Source: Halichondria panicea (Eukaryota > Porifera > Demospongiae > Suberitida > Halichondriidae). From it: 64,000 bases of DNA. The notes under the pieces were generated by a model. That model was not told where the DNA came from and did not search any database. It saw only the letters and a list, made by a program, of their open reading frames with translations. Positions within the stretch are counted from its first letter, which is position 1, and the number at the start of each line of letters is the position of its first letter. The translations under genes and the position numbers were made by a program. Positions 44,834 to 55,499 of this stretch are shown here, one piece after another. The stretch spans positions 2,644,800-2,708,799 of the forward strand of contig NC_087388.1 of assembly GCF_963675165.1 (NCBI RefSeq), written 5' to 3'.

Positions 44834-45732
44834 CCCTTTCCCCGCTTTAGTATAGGCGGCTACTGCTAATTTTTAAGAAATGATTGTGCGGGCTGTGTTG
44901 GAGCTATGCACACCCTGTAGGTACCAGCACATGCGCATTGAGCTGCTCTTTCACATGGTATTTTCATTGTGCTGCCTTAGGTACGCTTCATACAGTATTG
45001 TCGAAAGAAAAGTGACCAATTGATAATTGCTACAAGATCTTTGTAGGATAATCTGAGCGAAGCTCTAGGGCAGCTAGACAGTGAGGATATCGATGCCTAT
45101 GGCCTTGTTGAGTCAGAGGAGAGTGACTGGGATCATAGCCAGATAGGAAGCTACTCCTCAGAGTTCAAGCTAGAAAATAAAGAGCCTGAAGAGCCAGAGG
45201 AAGAAGCTCATGAAGCTCTTGAGACGGACCAAGTTCCTGGACCTGGGTAAGTAACTATAGAGTAGCATCTGTAGTCTTCCTAGCTTCAATATAAGTTTGT
45301 TTAGGCTAGTTACATCAGCATTGGACATCATGAGCCACCATTCAACTTGTAAACCTGTGTGTAGGTGAAGAAAACATTTTCCGGGAAAAGAGCGTCTGCC
45401 GATACGACCTCATAGACAAGTTTCTGCAGATCCTGATTGAACCATGTCACCGTGAGAACATTGAGAACACTTATTTAGTGCCTTTAGTCACGTTGTGCCT
45501 TCATACAATATTGTTTGTGTACATAATTGTGATGTTTGTAAACAATCGCTAATTAGTTTGGGGTGGTCTGCTGCTAGGTAAGGATGATGGTGTCAAGATA
45601 CCCCCGGGGTCTGGGCTACCTGTAGGAAATAGTTACGAGTGATTTCAATGTATGGTTCACGAGATACGAATTTTTAAAGAAAAATATGTATTTATTTTGT
45701 ATTTTTTTGTTTTAATTAAAGCTGGGAAAGGG
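44834..45732. mobile_element. non-autonomous piggyBac element, copy 2
   Basis: TTAA at 44830-44833 and 45733-45736; inverted ends CCCTTTCCCCGCTTTA and TAAAGCTGGGAAAGGG. It carries transposase-like N-terminal exons, but no catalytic core. Its ends differ from the 12162 copy beyond CCCTTT, so it is a different subfamily. Confidence 0.83.
45047..45246 (+). pseudogene. acidic N-terminal exon of a piggyBac transposase
   Basis: A CTTTGTAG acceptor and GG/GTAAGT donor bracket a frame reading DNLSEALGQLDSEDIDAYG, ESEESDWDHS and EEPEEEAHEA. A second frame near 45366-45550 (EENIFREKSVCRYDLIDKF) may continue it. Acidic leaders of this kind are usual for piggyBac proteins. The DDD core is absent. Confidence 0.5.
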
Positions 45733-45937
45733 TTAATTCAATGGGGTATACTTTTTATCTCAAGGGTATAAATTATACTAGAGGGTGTAATACTTGTTAC
45801 TTTTTTAAGGATAAAATCGATGACCATTTCCAGAAGACCTTTGACTATTGATTGACCTTTGACCTGAAATCCAGGAGGCTGGAACCACTTGACCTTGACC
45901 TTAGTTAATTAAGGTCACAAATACTTCTTTTTTAGAC

Positions 45938-46151
45938 TACCGTATAGAGGGAAATTTTCGTGTGGTGCAAATTTTCGCGTTTTTCGAGGGCAGAAAAGTA
46001 ACACAAATTATAACCGGGATAAACTACCACACACTGGTAATTTTACATGCAAAATTATTGGTGGGTGTGGTTTCCTGGCATTGAACCGCGAATATCAGAA
46101 ACCACAAAAATTTCTGCTGACCCGCGAAAATTTACCGCTATATATACGGTA
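45938..46151. mobile_element. TACCGTATAG palindromic MITE copy
   Basis: TACCGTATAGAGGGAAATTTTC at left, GCGAAAATTTACCGC then TATACGGTA at right. Confidence 0.68.
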
Positions 46152-46331
46152 CTTCAAGCCTACTTTTATAGTGTCTGTAAGTTTTAAACGTTATTTTGCA
46201 GGTGGGGGGGGGGGGAGTCAAATTTTATTTTTGCCAATTTACTCAAAAGCAGAGATACAATCAAAAGTCAGTGCTCTTGTACTAGCCACGCTATCGTGAG
46301 CGGCTTGTAATCCTAGAGGTCAATACACAGC

Positions 46332-46380
46332 TAGCCTCGAATCCAGGCTGATTAAATTAATCGGCCTGGATTCGAGGCTA
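46332..46380. mobile_element. minimal 49 bp hairpin of the TAGCCTCG family
   Basis: TAGCCTCGAATCCAGGC pairs with GCCTGGATTCGAGGCTA across a GATTAAATTAATC loop; an almost perfect palindrome and the shortest form of the family in the window. Confidence 0.78.
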
Positions 46381-46725
46381 ACGCACACATGGCACAGCTG
46401 GCTTTGAGACTTGTATCTCTGCTTAGAGATACAAGTCTCAGAAGATACCCCTCATGAAAAATATAATGAAAAGTATACCCACTAATGAAAAAGTAATACC
46501 CCCTTAAATTATGCACTAATACAGCGCCATAGGAACTAAAGTATTTCTGGACAAATTTGTTGTATAGAGAATTTATTTAACAATTCATGTGTGAATAATT
46601 ATACCTTAGCCGACAAGTGTGCTTGAGTTCCATGGCTAAGCAAAACGGTACCCAAAAAACCTGATATAATTGAGTAGTAATCGCTGTATGTACTTATAAT
46701 TATGTATAAACTATACGAAATCATG

Positions 46726-46999
46726 TACCGTATAGCGGGTATATTTCGAGGGTATAAATTTTCGCGGATGGACCTCTACAAAGGATTTCGCGGATTTTAT
46801 TTTCGTGGTCTGAGTTCCAGCCTTTTGGCGCATGCGCACATCAACATGCAGCTGTACCTCCACACTGTTAGCCTCGAATCCATAATACTGAACACACCTA
46901 CTATTCATAAATTTTCGTGGGTATAAATTTTCGCGGTACAGGCTCAATCCGCGAAAACCGCGAACATTTATACCCTCGAAATATACCCGCTATACGGTA
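46726..46999. mobile_element. TACCGTATAG palindromic MITE copy
   Basis: TACCGTATAGCGGGTATATT at left and AATATACCCGCTATACGGTA at right, with inner TTCGCGGAT/ATCCGCGAA pairs and a GGCGCATGCGC insert near 46829. Confidence 0.8.
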
Positions 47000-48554
47000 T
47001 ATGTTAGCTAAACTATTCAGCAATGTTTGTGCCAGAATTCCAGACCTTAGCCGACAACGATTGGTCTTTTCCATCGCTAAGCGATTGTCCACTATTGAAA
47101 AATCTTAAACAACCACATACCACTTTGGCTGCTATGGAGATAATTTTAGATAGATCATTCTTTTACCTACACAATGGTTATCAGCAGAATTTCTTAGAAA
47201 TGTTACAATCACGTTATAGTTATAACACGGGCACGAGGGATGTATGGCATACATTGAGGGCGTAAGCCCTGAGGGCTGATTGCAATATGCATCCCGAGTG
47301 CACGTGTTATAACTAGTTTATATCCCGAGGGTATAACAACATAGTAAACTGCACAAAAATAATAAAAGAGACAACCCTAGACACAGCTCAATCTCTTCTC
47401 TCCGATATGTGCCAGTATCTGCAGCGTATAAGATTGGCATGGACCAAGAAACGGCTTGACACAAAATTGTTGGAGTTCAACGCTGGAATCACTCCTGCAA
47501 AACAGCCCCACCCCACGACTAGACTGCTGCAAAAAAATAGTCCCACCCCACTGCTGCTCGGCCTCACAACCAAGCCAAAGAAGGCTTGACTCTATACACT
47601 GCTGCAACACAGCTTAAGCCCCCAGCAAAAAGATCCGCTTCTAGATGCATGCTATGTCGTGAAGCAGAATTGACATGCATCACGAGGACTTAGGTCCAGG
47701 AACACAGAATCTTCCACAAAATGAACATTGAACAACAGACAATTTTAAAACCTGCATGGTTGCAAACAAGAAACTCCAGCAGTGCTGAACATTCTTGCAT
47801 GGCTGGAGTTATTTCTCATGATGTTATTTCTAATTTTATGTCTGTCTAATGCCAGAGGGGTGTTTTGTGGTTAGTGTATTATGACTTTGCGTTAGTGCAT
47901 TATGACTTAATTCATGGTTACAGTGGTTTTCCATACCTTTGCAGGCTATACTCCAAGAGCACTGCAACCACAATGTAGTGATTACCTGTCTGTGTTATTT
48001 TAGTCCACCCACACATCACAAAAATCAATGATGGACTGGCTATTGCAGACTTTTCACACAACTCAAGGGGTTACTACTCTACTTTCACAGCACTCCTTGT
48101 ATAATTATAATGCTTGAGGTCAACAAGCTGCTTTCGGAAATATCCAATTTTGAGCCTAGTAAATATAGGCCCTCCGCTCCCTATAGCTATACATACAAGT
48201 TTTAGCTCATATCATTTTGCCACAATGAACCAAGCAACAAGTTAGCTGAGCTACCATCAGAGCTACCATCACTTCAGTCAGACAAAATATGAGACACCTG
48301 GAACATTTAGCGGCTATTATAATTATTTGGCGAGTGAGCTATTAGAATTTGGCGATTTTTAATTTGACGTCTTAGGCTACTACAGCAATTAGGTCCACTA
48401 ATTTGGCCGTTTTGAAATTGCCAAATTAAAACCAGTTACAGTTTGCATTTGCAGGCCATAGCAAGTAATTTTGTTGGCTTGTTACTAACAATCATAACAG
48501 AAGCCAACCAAAATACTATATTTACTACATTGTGGTTGCAGTGCTCTTGCAGTA
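47000..48554. other. repeat-rich intron sequence, no gene recognised
   Basis: A palindrome lies at about 47210-47320 (GTTATAACACG...CGTGTTATAAC). 47919-47978 is an inverted relative of the flanks of the foldback at 48555. Overlapping frames at 47377-47610 on both strands are not gene-like. Confidence 0.4.
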
Positions 48555-49800
48555 CAGTGCAACAACCAAAGAGAGTAGATTTTTTTTTATATTATTTTTT
48601 TCACATTTTGTGGCATATCTTCTGAAGTAAAAGTGATATGATCTATTTGAGTACAGGTACTGAAAGTTCAACTATTGGCGCTTCCATTGGACCACCACCT
48701 GTTACATCATATGACATCATCACTATGAAATGGCTGTCTAAAGATGTGTACCTCCGAAAATATGTTAGGAATAAAAGTAGCTTATTTGTTTGAGTTAAGA
48801 TCTGAAATTTGTTGTGTATGTACCTGAGTATAATTATTGCTCATCTTTTGAGCTTCAACGGAAGTCTGGGCTACTAGTAAGTTCTGAGAAATACTGCAAT
48901 TTGCTGTTTTTTGGTGGCAAATATGTTAGGAATACAACTTTTGATTTTATGCTAGTTAAGGTCTGATTTTTGAGAAGGATGTACTACAATAGTGTAAAAT
49001 TCATTTAAACTAACTTACAGGAGCTAAACAAGTCTCTTCTTTGCTAGAGCGGCCCTTCTTGTCAAAAATGGTGATTTTGCTCCGTTTTGCTACTTTTGCT
49101 GACGTATGCAATGATATGCATTGATTTGTGACATCACAAATCATCTTGTTGTTATTTGCTACATCCAAAGGTCATGCGATGTCTATACCTGCAACTACAC
49201 AGTTGGTGTTGGTCATTCTGTGTCACACGGGCGTGGCAATTGAGCTTACTACGTAGCCAAATCGCCCCAAAAGTCATAAAAAGCACTGTTTTTGACAAGA
49301 TGGGCCGCTCTAGCAAAGAAGAGGCTAGCCTAACTCCTGTAAGTTAGTACAGATGAAAAGTACACTATTGTAGTACATGCTGCTCAAAAATCAGACCTTA
49401 ACTAATATAAAATCGAAAGTTGTATTCCTAACATATTTGCCACCAAAAAACAACAAAATGCAGTATTTCTCAGAACTTACTAGTAGCCCAGACTTCTGTT
49501 GAAGCTCAAAAGATGAGCAATATACTCAGGTACATGCACAACAAATTTCAGATCTTAACTCAAACAAATAAGCTACTTCTATTCCTAACATATTTTCGGA
49601 AGTACACATCTTCAGACAGCCATTTTATACTGATGATGTCATGTGATGTAACAGGTGGTGGTCCAATGGAAGCGCCAATAGTTGAACTTTCAGTACCTGC
49701 ACTCAAATAGATCATATCACTTTTACTTTAGAAGATATGCCACAAAATGTAAAAAATGTGTACCAAAAAAAAAAATCTACTCTCTTTGGTTGTTGCACTG
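48555..49800. mobile_element. 1.25 kb foldback element, ~530 bp arms, TA duplication
   Basis: It starts CAGTGCAACAACCAAAGAGA and ends with the inverse (TCTCTTTGGTTGTTGCACTG). The arms (about 48555-49090 and 49255-49800) are inverted copies over some 530 bp with scattered changes, around a ~170 bp centre. TA lies on both sides. A related unoccupied site exists at 47919-47978. Partial copies: 54790-54985 (arm end) and 50640-50800 (centre). Confidence 0.83.
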
Positions 49801-49882
49801 TATAGCCTGCAAAGGTAAGGAAAACCACTGTAGTGCATTATGCTGCATATTGCGCTTGGCAACAACATAGCAATGGGATATA

Positions 49883-50341
49883 CAGTGGAACCTCCATTAA
49901 CGACCACCTCCAAAGAGCAACCACATGTTATATAACGGCTGAGCTCAGGTCCAGATTGAAACTACAATGAGTTCACTGTAAAGTAACCTCTCAGGAGCGA
50001 CCACCTCTCTACTCTGTATAACGAGCAGCTTTCTAGTCCCCATTCAGCTTTAGCAATGGAAAATAACCTCCCAGAATGGACAGCCACACCGACCCGGACC
50101 CAGAATTAGCAGAAAATTATTGCTGAGATAGCATTATTTTGCACAATCGTGAAAACCTAGCTGCGCTTGTCTCTACAGACTTTTCAAAGCTTGTATGAGC
50201 TAAAGAAGCAGTTAGCAAAGCTCCAAGATTCATTTGCAGCAAGAAATGACTCATAGAGCATACATAGCTGGCAATCGAAACCTCCCAAGGAAGACCACCT
50301 CTCTGTTCCCCAATGGTGTCCGTTTTATAGAGGTTCCACTG
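49883..50341. mobile_element. Tc1/mariner-like MITE, copy 2 (inverted to 43953)
   Basis: TA-flanked CAGTGGAACCTCCATTAACG to GGTTCCACTG, 459 bp. It matches 43953-44428 in reverse over its full length. Confidence 0.83.
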
Positions 50342-50417
50342 TAATCACATTTTTATGTTTTTACTGTAAAGCAGTGCAGTAGCCTACATGTAATTGATAA
50401 ATGCGATAAAAACATAC

Positions 50418-50584
50418 CAACAAGCTTCATGCAGAGGAACATTTGGCTCTGATCCTTCAAATGGGTAGTCCTTTTCACACAGTTGTTTCACCATGTCCAG
50501 ATCACCTTCCCTGCATGCTCTCACCAGCTTCCAACGAGGACTACCTTGAGCAGTCCTGTCAGTCACACCAAACATGATACTCAT
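50418..50584 (-). CDS. probable first exon of the Roc/COR ankyrin gene
   Basis: From ATG 50584 the frame gives MSIMFGVTDRTAQGSPRW then an ankyrin repeat (KLVRACREGDLDMVKQLC, EPNVPLHEACW). It ends at a TTG/GTATGT donor in phase 2, the same phase as every later ankyrin exon. If joined, the first intron is 11.5 kb and full of mobile elements. More ankyrin exons may be hidden there, or this exon may belong to another ankyrin gene. The predicted whole protein is about 900 residues. Confidence 0.55.
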
Positions 50585-50639
50585 GTTGACAATGTTGTTA
50601 ATTAATTGCAGTGGCCAGTCTTGTCAATTTTCATCTTTT

Positions 50640-50800
50640 TACGATTTGGCTACGTAGTAAGCTCAATTGCCACGCCCCTGGACACTATTTGACCAACCAA
50701 TTGGGTAGATGCACATCACATGACCTTTGGATGTAGCAAATAACAACAAGATGATTTGTGATGTCACAAATCAATGAATATCATACTACTAGGCGCATGC
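50640..50800. repeat. partial copy of the foldback centre
   Basis: GGCTACGTAGTAAGCTCAATTGCC, GACCTTTGGATGTAGCAAA and GATTTGTGATGTCACAAATC match 49085-49260 in reverse order. Confidence 0.65.
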
Positions 50801-50927
50801 AGAGCATGTTTGGGGCTAGCCTCGATTCCAGCCCGAGTTGTTTCTAGCTAGGCCTGGTGTTGATTGTATCTGGGCGTGGTTAGGAACCAAAAAACAAGAA
50901 GCAGAGAGATTTGCAAGAACAACACAC

Positions 50928-51140
50928 CTATCTACATGATATATATGGGCCGGCAGTGTTGGTCCTACTTACTAGTTTGTAGTCCATCACAAAGGGCAGT
51001 GAGTGAAAGCAAGAGACTTGCCATACCATGTTGAAAACCATGGCAAAGACGTTTCTTCCTTCTGACAAGAGCTGGGCCTGTTCTGCAATGAGAGTGGGGC
51101 CTTCTTGTGAAGCAGACAATGTATACGTTAATCTGAACAA
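50928..51140 (-). pseudogene. worn RecQ-like helicase fragment
   Basis: The frame reads EGRNVFAMVFNMVWQVSCF then LPFVMDYKL. This aligns by eye with the EGxDVFxWLPTGYGKSxCFQxLPFxxDYKL region of the RecQ-like copy at 7828. The Walker A is destroyed (no GKS). It is a short remnant, perhaps of the same repeated family. Confidence 0.35.
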
Positions 51141-52799
51141 CTTAAACTTGCAGTAGCTAGCTAGCTAGATAATCTATGGCTAGATTTCAGTTACTTCAGA
51201 GCATACACGGAGCTAAATTACGGTATTAAACTTATACGGTGAAATATGACAGGAAACAAAGTGTAAAGACTCTGCTTTGGTTTCCGGTTCCTGCCACGCC
51301 CAGATACAATCAATACCAGGCCGTATTTTTCAATTTCGTTCTATTAAAAAAAAATCGGCCTGGGACCGAGGCTAGTTTGGGGCTAGCCTCGATTCCAGGC
51401 CGCTTGAACAAGGTGGCCTGGTATACCTTTTTTTTTTTTTTTTTTTTTTTAGCCTTTATGGCGAAATGAGTAGTTAAGGTAAGTACAAACGGGTAGACAG
51501 ATATAAATCGAAATCTAAGTAAGGTAAAGATATGAAGAACAAACATATAGTAAGTTTAGGTATGGCCATCAAGCACAGGTGATAGTGTTGGTGACCTGTG
51601 AATGAGCATGGAAGCATTCCTTCGCCAAAAAGGGCTATGCTGACTCTCCCAAAGAGGTGTTTAATGGTGACTGAGTCTCGGTCCGCGCCTGAGCGGAGAC
51701 AAATTGACCGGCCGTATACCTTGTATGCGCATGCGCGAAATAATTGACAACAATTTCATCATACAAATTGTAAAAAAACGGACAAAGTTACAAAAGGGAA
51801 TAATACGTATGACAATGTGACCACAATGGCAGCTTTCAGAGACACTAATCAAAGTAGAATAATTATGCTGCAGCAGTGTTGCTTCTTCTAGCTCTGTTTA
51901 TCAAAGAGACAGTTCAAGAAAGCCTCCCAGACAGCTAGAGCTGCCAGCTAGGAAGAGTGGTGGACTCTTTAATACATCAGTAGATCTTGAGTGAATAACT
52001 TCCTGAGTGTCGAGTTAAAGCTTATTAAAAGCTTTCAGGAGTAATCATTAGCTTCTTTATCTTCAGCAATGACTTCTTGTCGAACATAAAGGCAAGATTT
52101 AGTAGCAGAACACTTGCCTGGTCTATATTACCACAGCCTCATCAGGGGACCCACAGGAACACATCATGCCTTTCCTATAACATCTGTAGCCTTACAGTGT
52201 AGGGTGTCGTTAAGTAGAGACTTGGCTTGATACAATAAAGGGCGTAAGAACTCAGTCATCTTTACACAATACTTCTATGTAACCGACTGTAAAATCAGAA
52301 TACAAATAGTATACGGTTTATTTTACTGACAGTATCCACAAATACACGGATTACCCCCTTTTGGGGTAATGTACACGCATGCGCATACAAGGTATACCAG
52401 GCCGCCTTGTTCAAGCGGCCGGGAATCGAGGCTAGTTTGGGGCGAGCGAGCAATTTGTGTTTGTTGTACAGTGCATGATGTGGTAATTTAAGTTTATTTA
52501 TCGAATGAAATGAAATTAGTAACAGTGATTGTGTAACAGTGAATAAAAACCGAGTAGTCTGATGTAATGGATTAGATACGACTTCCCTGTGCCAGCTGTA
52601 TACCCGTGACAATTATTCTGAGTGGTGTAGGGTTGTTGTGGTCTTTGACTGTGGTGTAACATCAAGATTCACGGTGAAACATATGTATGAGTGAAAGTTC
52701 AGCATGAAAGAGCTGGCTATACAAACTAACATGAGGAGCAAGGTTAAGAGCAAGGAGATATTATCACTTCTTGCTGGACCCAAATTACAAGATAGTATA
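51141..52799. other. no gene recognised; hairpin-family fragments and a poly-T tract
   Basis: TAGCCTCGATTCCAGGCCGC at 51384 and CAGGCCGCCTTG...GGAATCGAGGCTA near 52398-52434 are hairpin-family pieces. A pure T run of about 23 bases lies at 51429-51451. Confidence 0.4.
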
Positions 52800-53185
52800 C
52801 TGTGAACAATCCTTGCCGGGTAAGTAAGTTACTCTGACCTGTTGTAAGCGTGCCAGTGTGGCCTCAGAAGTTTCCATCTGAGCTGGTCTTACCTGCCATA
52901 GTGCTGTATTGTCTAAAGGTGCATGTGCAACTTCAGAAGTCTTCACCTGAGCTGCTCTGACCTGTCGTAGTGACTGGTCTCAATCTCTGTTTTGTCCTGT
53001 TGAGCTAGCAGGTTTATTATCACAAAAACACAAGACTTGGAAGTGAAACATGGCAAGTAAGCTGCTGTGACCTCCTGCAGGCGTGCCTGTGTGATCTTAG
53101 GCTCAGAAGGTCCCCATCTGAGCTGCTCTGACCTGCTGTAGGCGTGCTTGTAGCCTCAAGAGTCTCTGTGTCTTGTCTGAGCCTT
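52800..53185. repeat. degenerate tandem repeat, possible coiled-coil coding on the minus strand
   Basis: Four or five worn units contain CTGAGCTGCTCTGACCTG and GTAGGCGTGC. On the minus strand single units read LARLQQVRAAQMGTF or QARLQEVTAAY, heptad-like. Stops between units make a working gene unlikely. Confidence 0.45.
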
Positions 53186-53279
53186 CGTTCCTGAGTGCAG
53201 CTAGCTCTTGTGCCCATGCGCAGCTTTCACGTAAAATTTGGTAAAGGGTCACGAGTACAAAAAACAAATATCGTGCCGG

Positions 53280-54627
53280 TGTCATAAAATTTTAGGCCCC
53301 CCCATGAGATTGGGCCCCCCCGGGCCTAGAATTTTAACATTTTAGGCCCCCCCATTAACAGCACAACAGCGGTAACATTATGTGACAGTGCATTCTCAAA
53401 ATACACCAATACAGTCTTCTATGGTCTTCACAGTCTATGCATGCAGTGCCAGTTACTGAATGCAGCTCTCCTCACACACACACATTTCATGCATGTACAG
53501 TAGTACCACTGGTCTCACAGCCATCACACTGCACCACGTCATTCTATGACCTCATGCAGCACGAAGCACATAGGTGCCAACTGTCCAAGATTACCCTTGT
53601 CCCGAAAGGAAACTGCTATTCACCTCAGATATCCCGGATTTTAAGGTTGCTGCTTCTGAGCTGGGTTACTAAGCTCCAAAAGGCTTATCAAGCCTGAAAC
53701 TACTGCATGCTAGAATCTTCAAACAATGAACAAAAACAGCTTTACACAAGAAACTTAGTTTATATAGCAAGGGCATATGAGAGAAGTGCCCTTGTACTAT
53801 GATACAGCTAATAAGTGGGCGGGGCTCACTTGCTTGCACTCTTATTACATGTACATGTACTGTGATTCCACCATAGATACAACAGTTTCTCTCTTGACTT
53901 CTATATCTATGATTCCACATTACTTGAGAGCTGAGCCAGTGATGCTATTGGAGCATCCCCACAACAATTTACATCTTCTATGTAGGAAAACATGGAGGAA
54001 GATATGAATTGTTGTCTTTGCACTAAAAATTGTGTGCTTTATTCTTTATAATTATTGTGAATTGACAAAATTTTGCCTCCTTTGGCGGCCAGCCGCTTGG
54101 GGATAACGCCGCCATGTTTTGTCCTGAAATTTGGCTGAGAAAGTAAGCACAATGTTGCAAATATGGCGATAGTTATGCACAACATCGATTGTCTTACAGG
54201 CAGATCCAACATTGCAGAGCTGCATCAAAGCATTTAACTCTTATAGGTATAAGCATGAGTAACTTGAAAGGTAAATCTTCCTTCACTTTGAATTCCATAG
54301 AATAATAATGCAAACAATTTTGCTACTTTGATACAGAGTCTTTGCATGCATGCATGCAGTCTTTGATGCTTTGTAACTAATAGAGCTAACCTTACCATAA
54401 TTCTTTGACTTTGTTCTATCATAGATAAAGATTTCTGTTCGTTTATCTATGGTTCTATCGTGCAGAAAAGAGGGGGGCCTAATCTCACAGTGGGAAGCCT
54501 AGAATTTTAACAGATTGGACTCCCTGGGGGGCCTAAACTGTTAATATTCTAGGCCCGGGGGGCCCAAAATTTTAAACTTCTAGGCCCGGGGGGGCCTAAA
54601 CATGGGGGGGCCTAAAATTTTATGACA
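53280..54627. mobile_element. 1.35 kb inverted-repeat element at a CCGG site
   Basis: TGTCATAAAATTTTAGGCCC starts it and GGGCCTAAAATTTTATGACA ends it; CCGG lies directly outside both ends (53276-53279 and 54628-54631). Each end also has short tandem arrays of GGCCTAAAATTTT-like units. The flanks (GGTAAAGGGTCACGAGT...CCATGACA) recur without the element at 40868-40925. No transposase is visible. Confidence 0.75.
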
Positions 54628-54779
54628 CCGGTCCATGACACACACACAGACACACAGACACAGACAAAATTGCAGCGTTCATCACTAGGAAGGGACTCGC
54701 TTCGCTCGCCCCAATTATTGCATACGTTAGCAAAAAGTACCATAAATCACCATGCAGGCTACAGTATCAAAATCGAATC

Positions 54780-54985
54780 ACCAGGCTACAAATAAGCTAC
54801 TTTTCTATTCCTAACATATTTTCGGAAGATGTTATATGATGTAACAGGTGGTGGTCCAATGGAAGCGCCAATAGTTGAACTTTCAGTATCTGCACTTAAA
54901 TAGATCATATCACTTTTACTTTAAAAGATATGCCACAAAATGTGTACCAAAAAAAAAAATCTACTTTCTTAGGTTGTTGCACTGT
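54780..54985. repeat. solo arm end of the foldback family
   Basis: TAGCTACTTTTCTATTCC-like start through AAGCGCCAATAGTTGAACTT to GGTTGTTGCACTGTA matches 49570-49802. Confidence 0.75.
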
Positions 54986-55494
54986 AGATCATGTGGCCAT
55001 TCTGACCTCTGACCTGGACCACTAATTGGTTTTTATTTTTGGCATTCTGCAAAAATATAACCCAGAAAATCCGTGAAACTAATTTGGTGTGGCCTGAGTC
55101 AGAGCATAGATTGAAAAGGAAGGGGATTGGAAACGAAAATTTTTGCGTGAAACACTCTGCGTTATAGGGCATGGCTAAAACTACAAAGGAATTATTTTAT
55201 AGTCAGCATGCTCATTACCTGTCTTGGCTGCCATACAATGTGCTGTACATAGAAATGGTGAAATTGATCATTTTTAATGTTGAATATTCTAAAAAGTAAA
55301 GAGAATATAGCTCTAAAAGGTCGACGAAGCAACGCAACCACTATCACTAAACAAATAAATGCTATAAAAGAAGGAATAGCCCTTACTATGAAGTCGTGAG
55401 AGGTCAAGGCCTGTGGTGTGTCTAAAAGTATACTAAAGCAGTTTGAAGGACTATACTGCAAACGTTTATGAACAGTAAAGCTTATCCATGGCAT
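54969..55494 (-). CDS. possible small two-exon membrane protein, unrecognised
   Basis: From ATG 55494 a frame reads LLDTPQALTSHDFIV, a hydrophobic segment FIAFICLVIVVALL, then RRPFRAIFSLLFRIFNI and HHFYVQHIVWQPRQ up to a CAG/GTAATG donor near 55213. A TTTTTGCAG acceptor near 55046 would join phase-0 to NAKNKNQLVVQVRGQNG and a stop. That last exon ends inside the foldback-family repeat. I do not recognise the protein. An upstream acceptor before YSPSNCF is equally possible. Confidence 0.3.
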
Positions 55495-55499
55495 GAAAC

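Noticed and set aside
47377-47610. Frames open on both strands
   Set aside because: Overlapping frames without splice sites or similarity; likely composition bias.
51429-51451. Pure T run taken as a possible retrogene poly-A tail
   Set aside because: No coding sequence or target duplication was seen beside it; it lies within hairpin-family debris.
53020-53285. Minus frame with heptad-like LQARLQQVRAAQM considered as a coiled-coil gene
   Set aside because: Stops between repeat units and low copy regularity fit a degenerate tandem repeat better.
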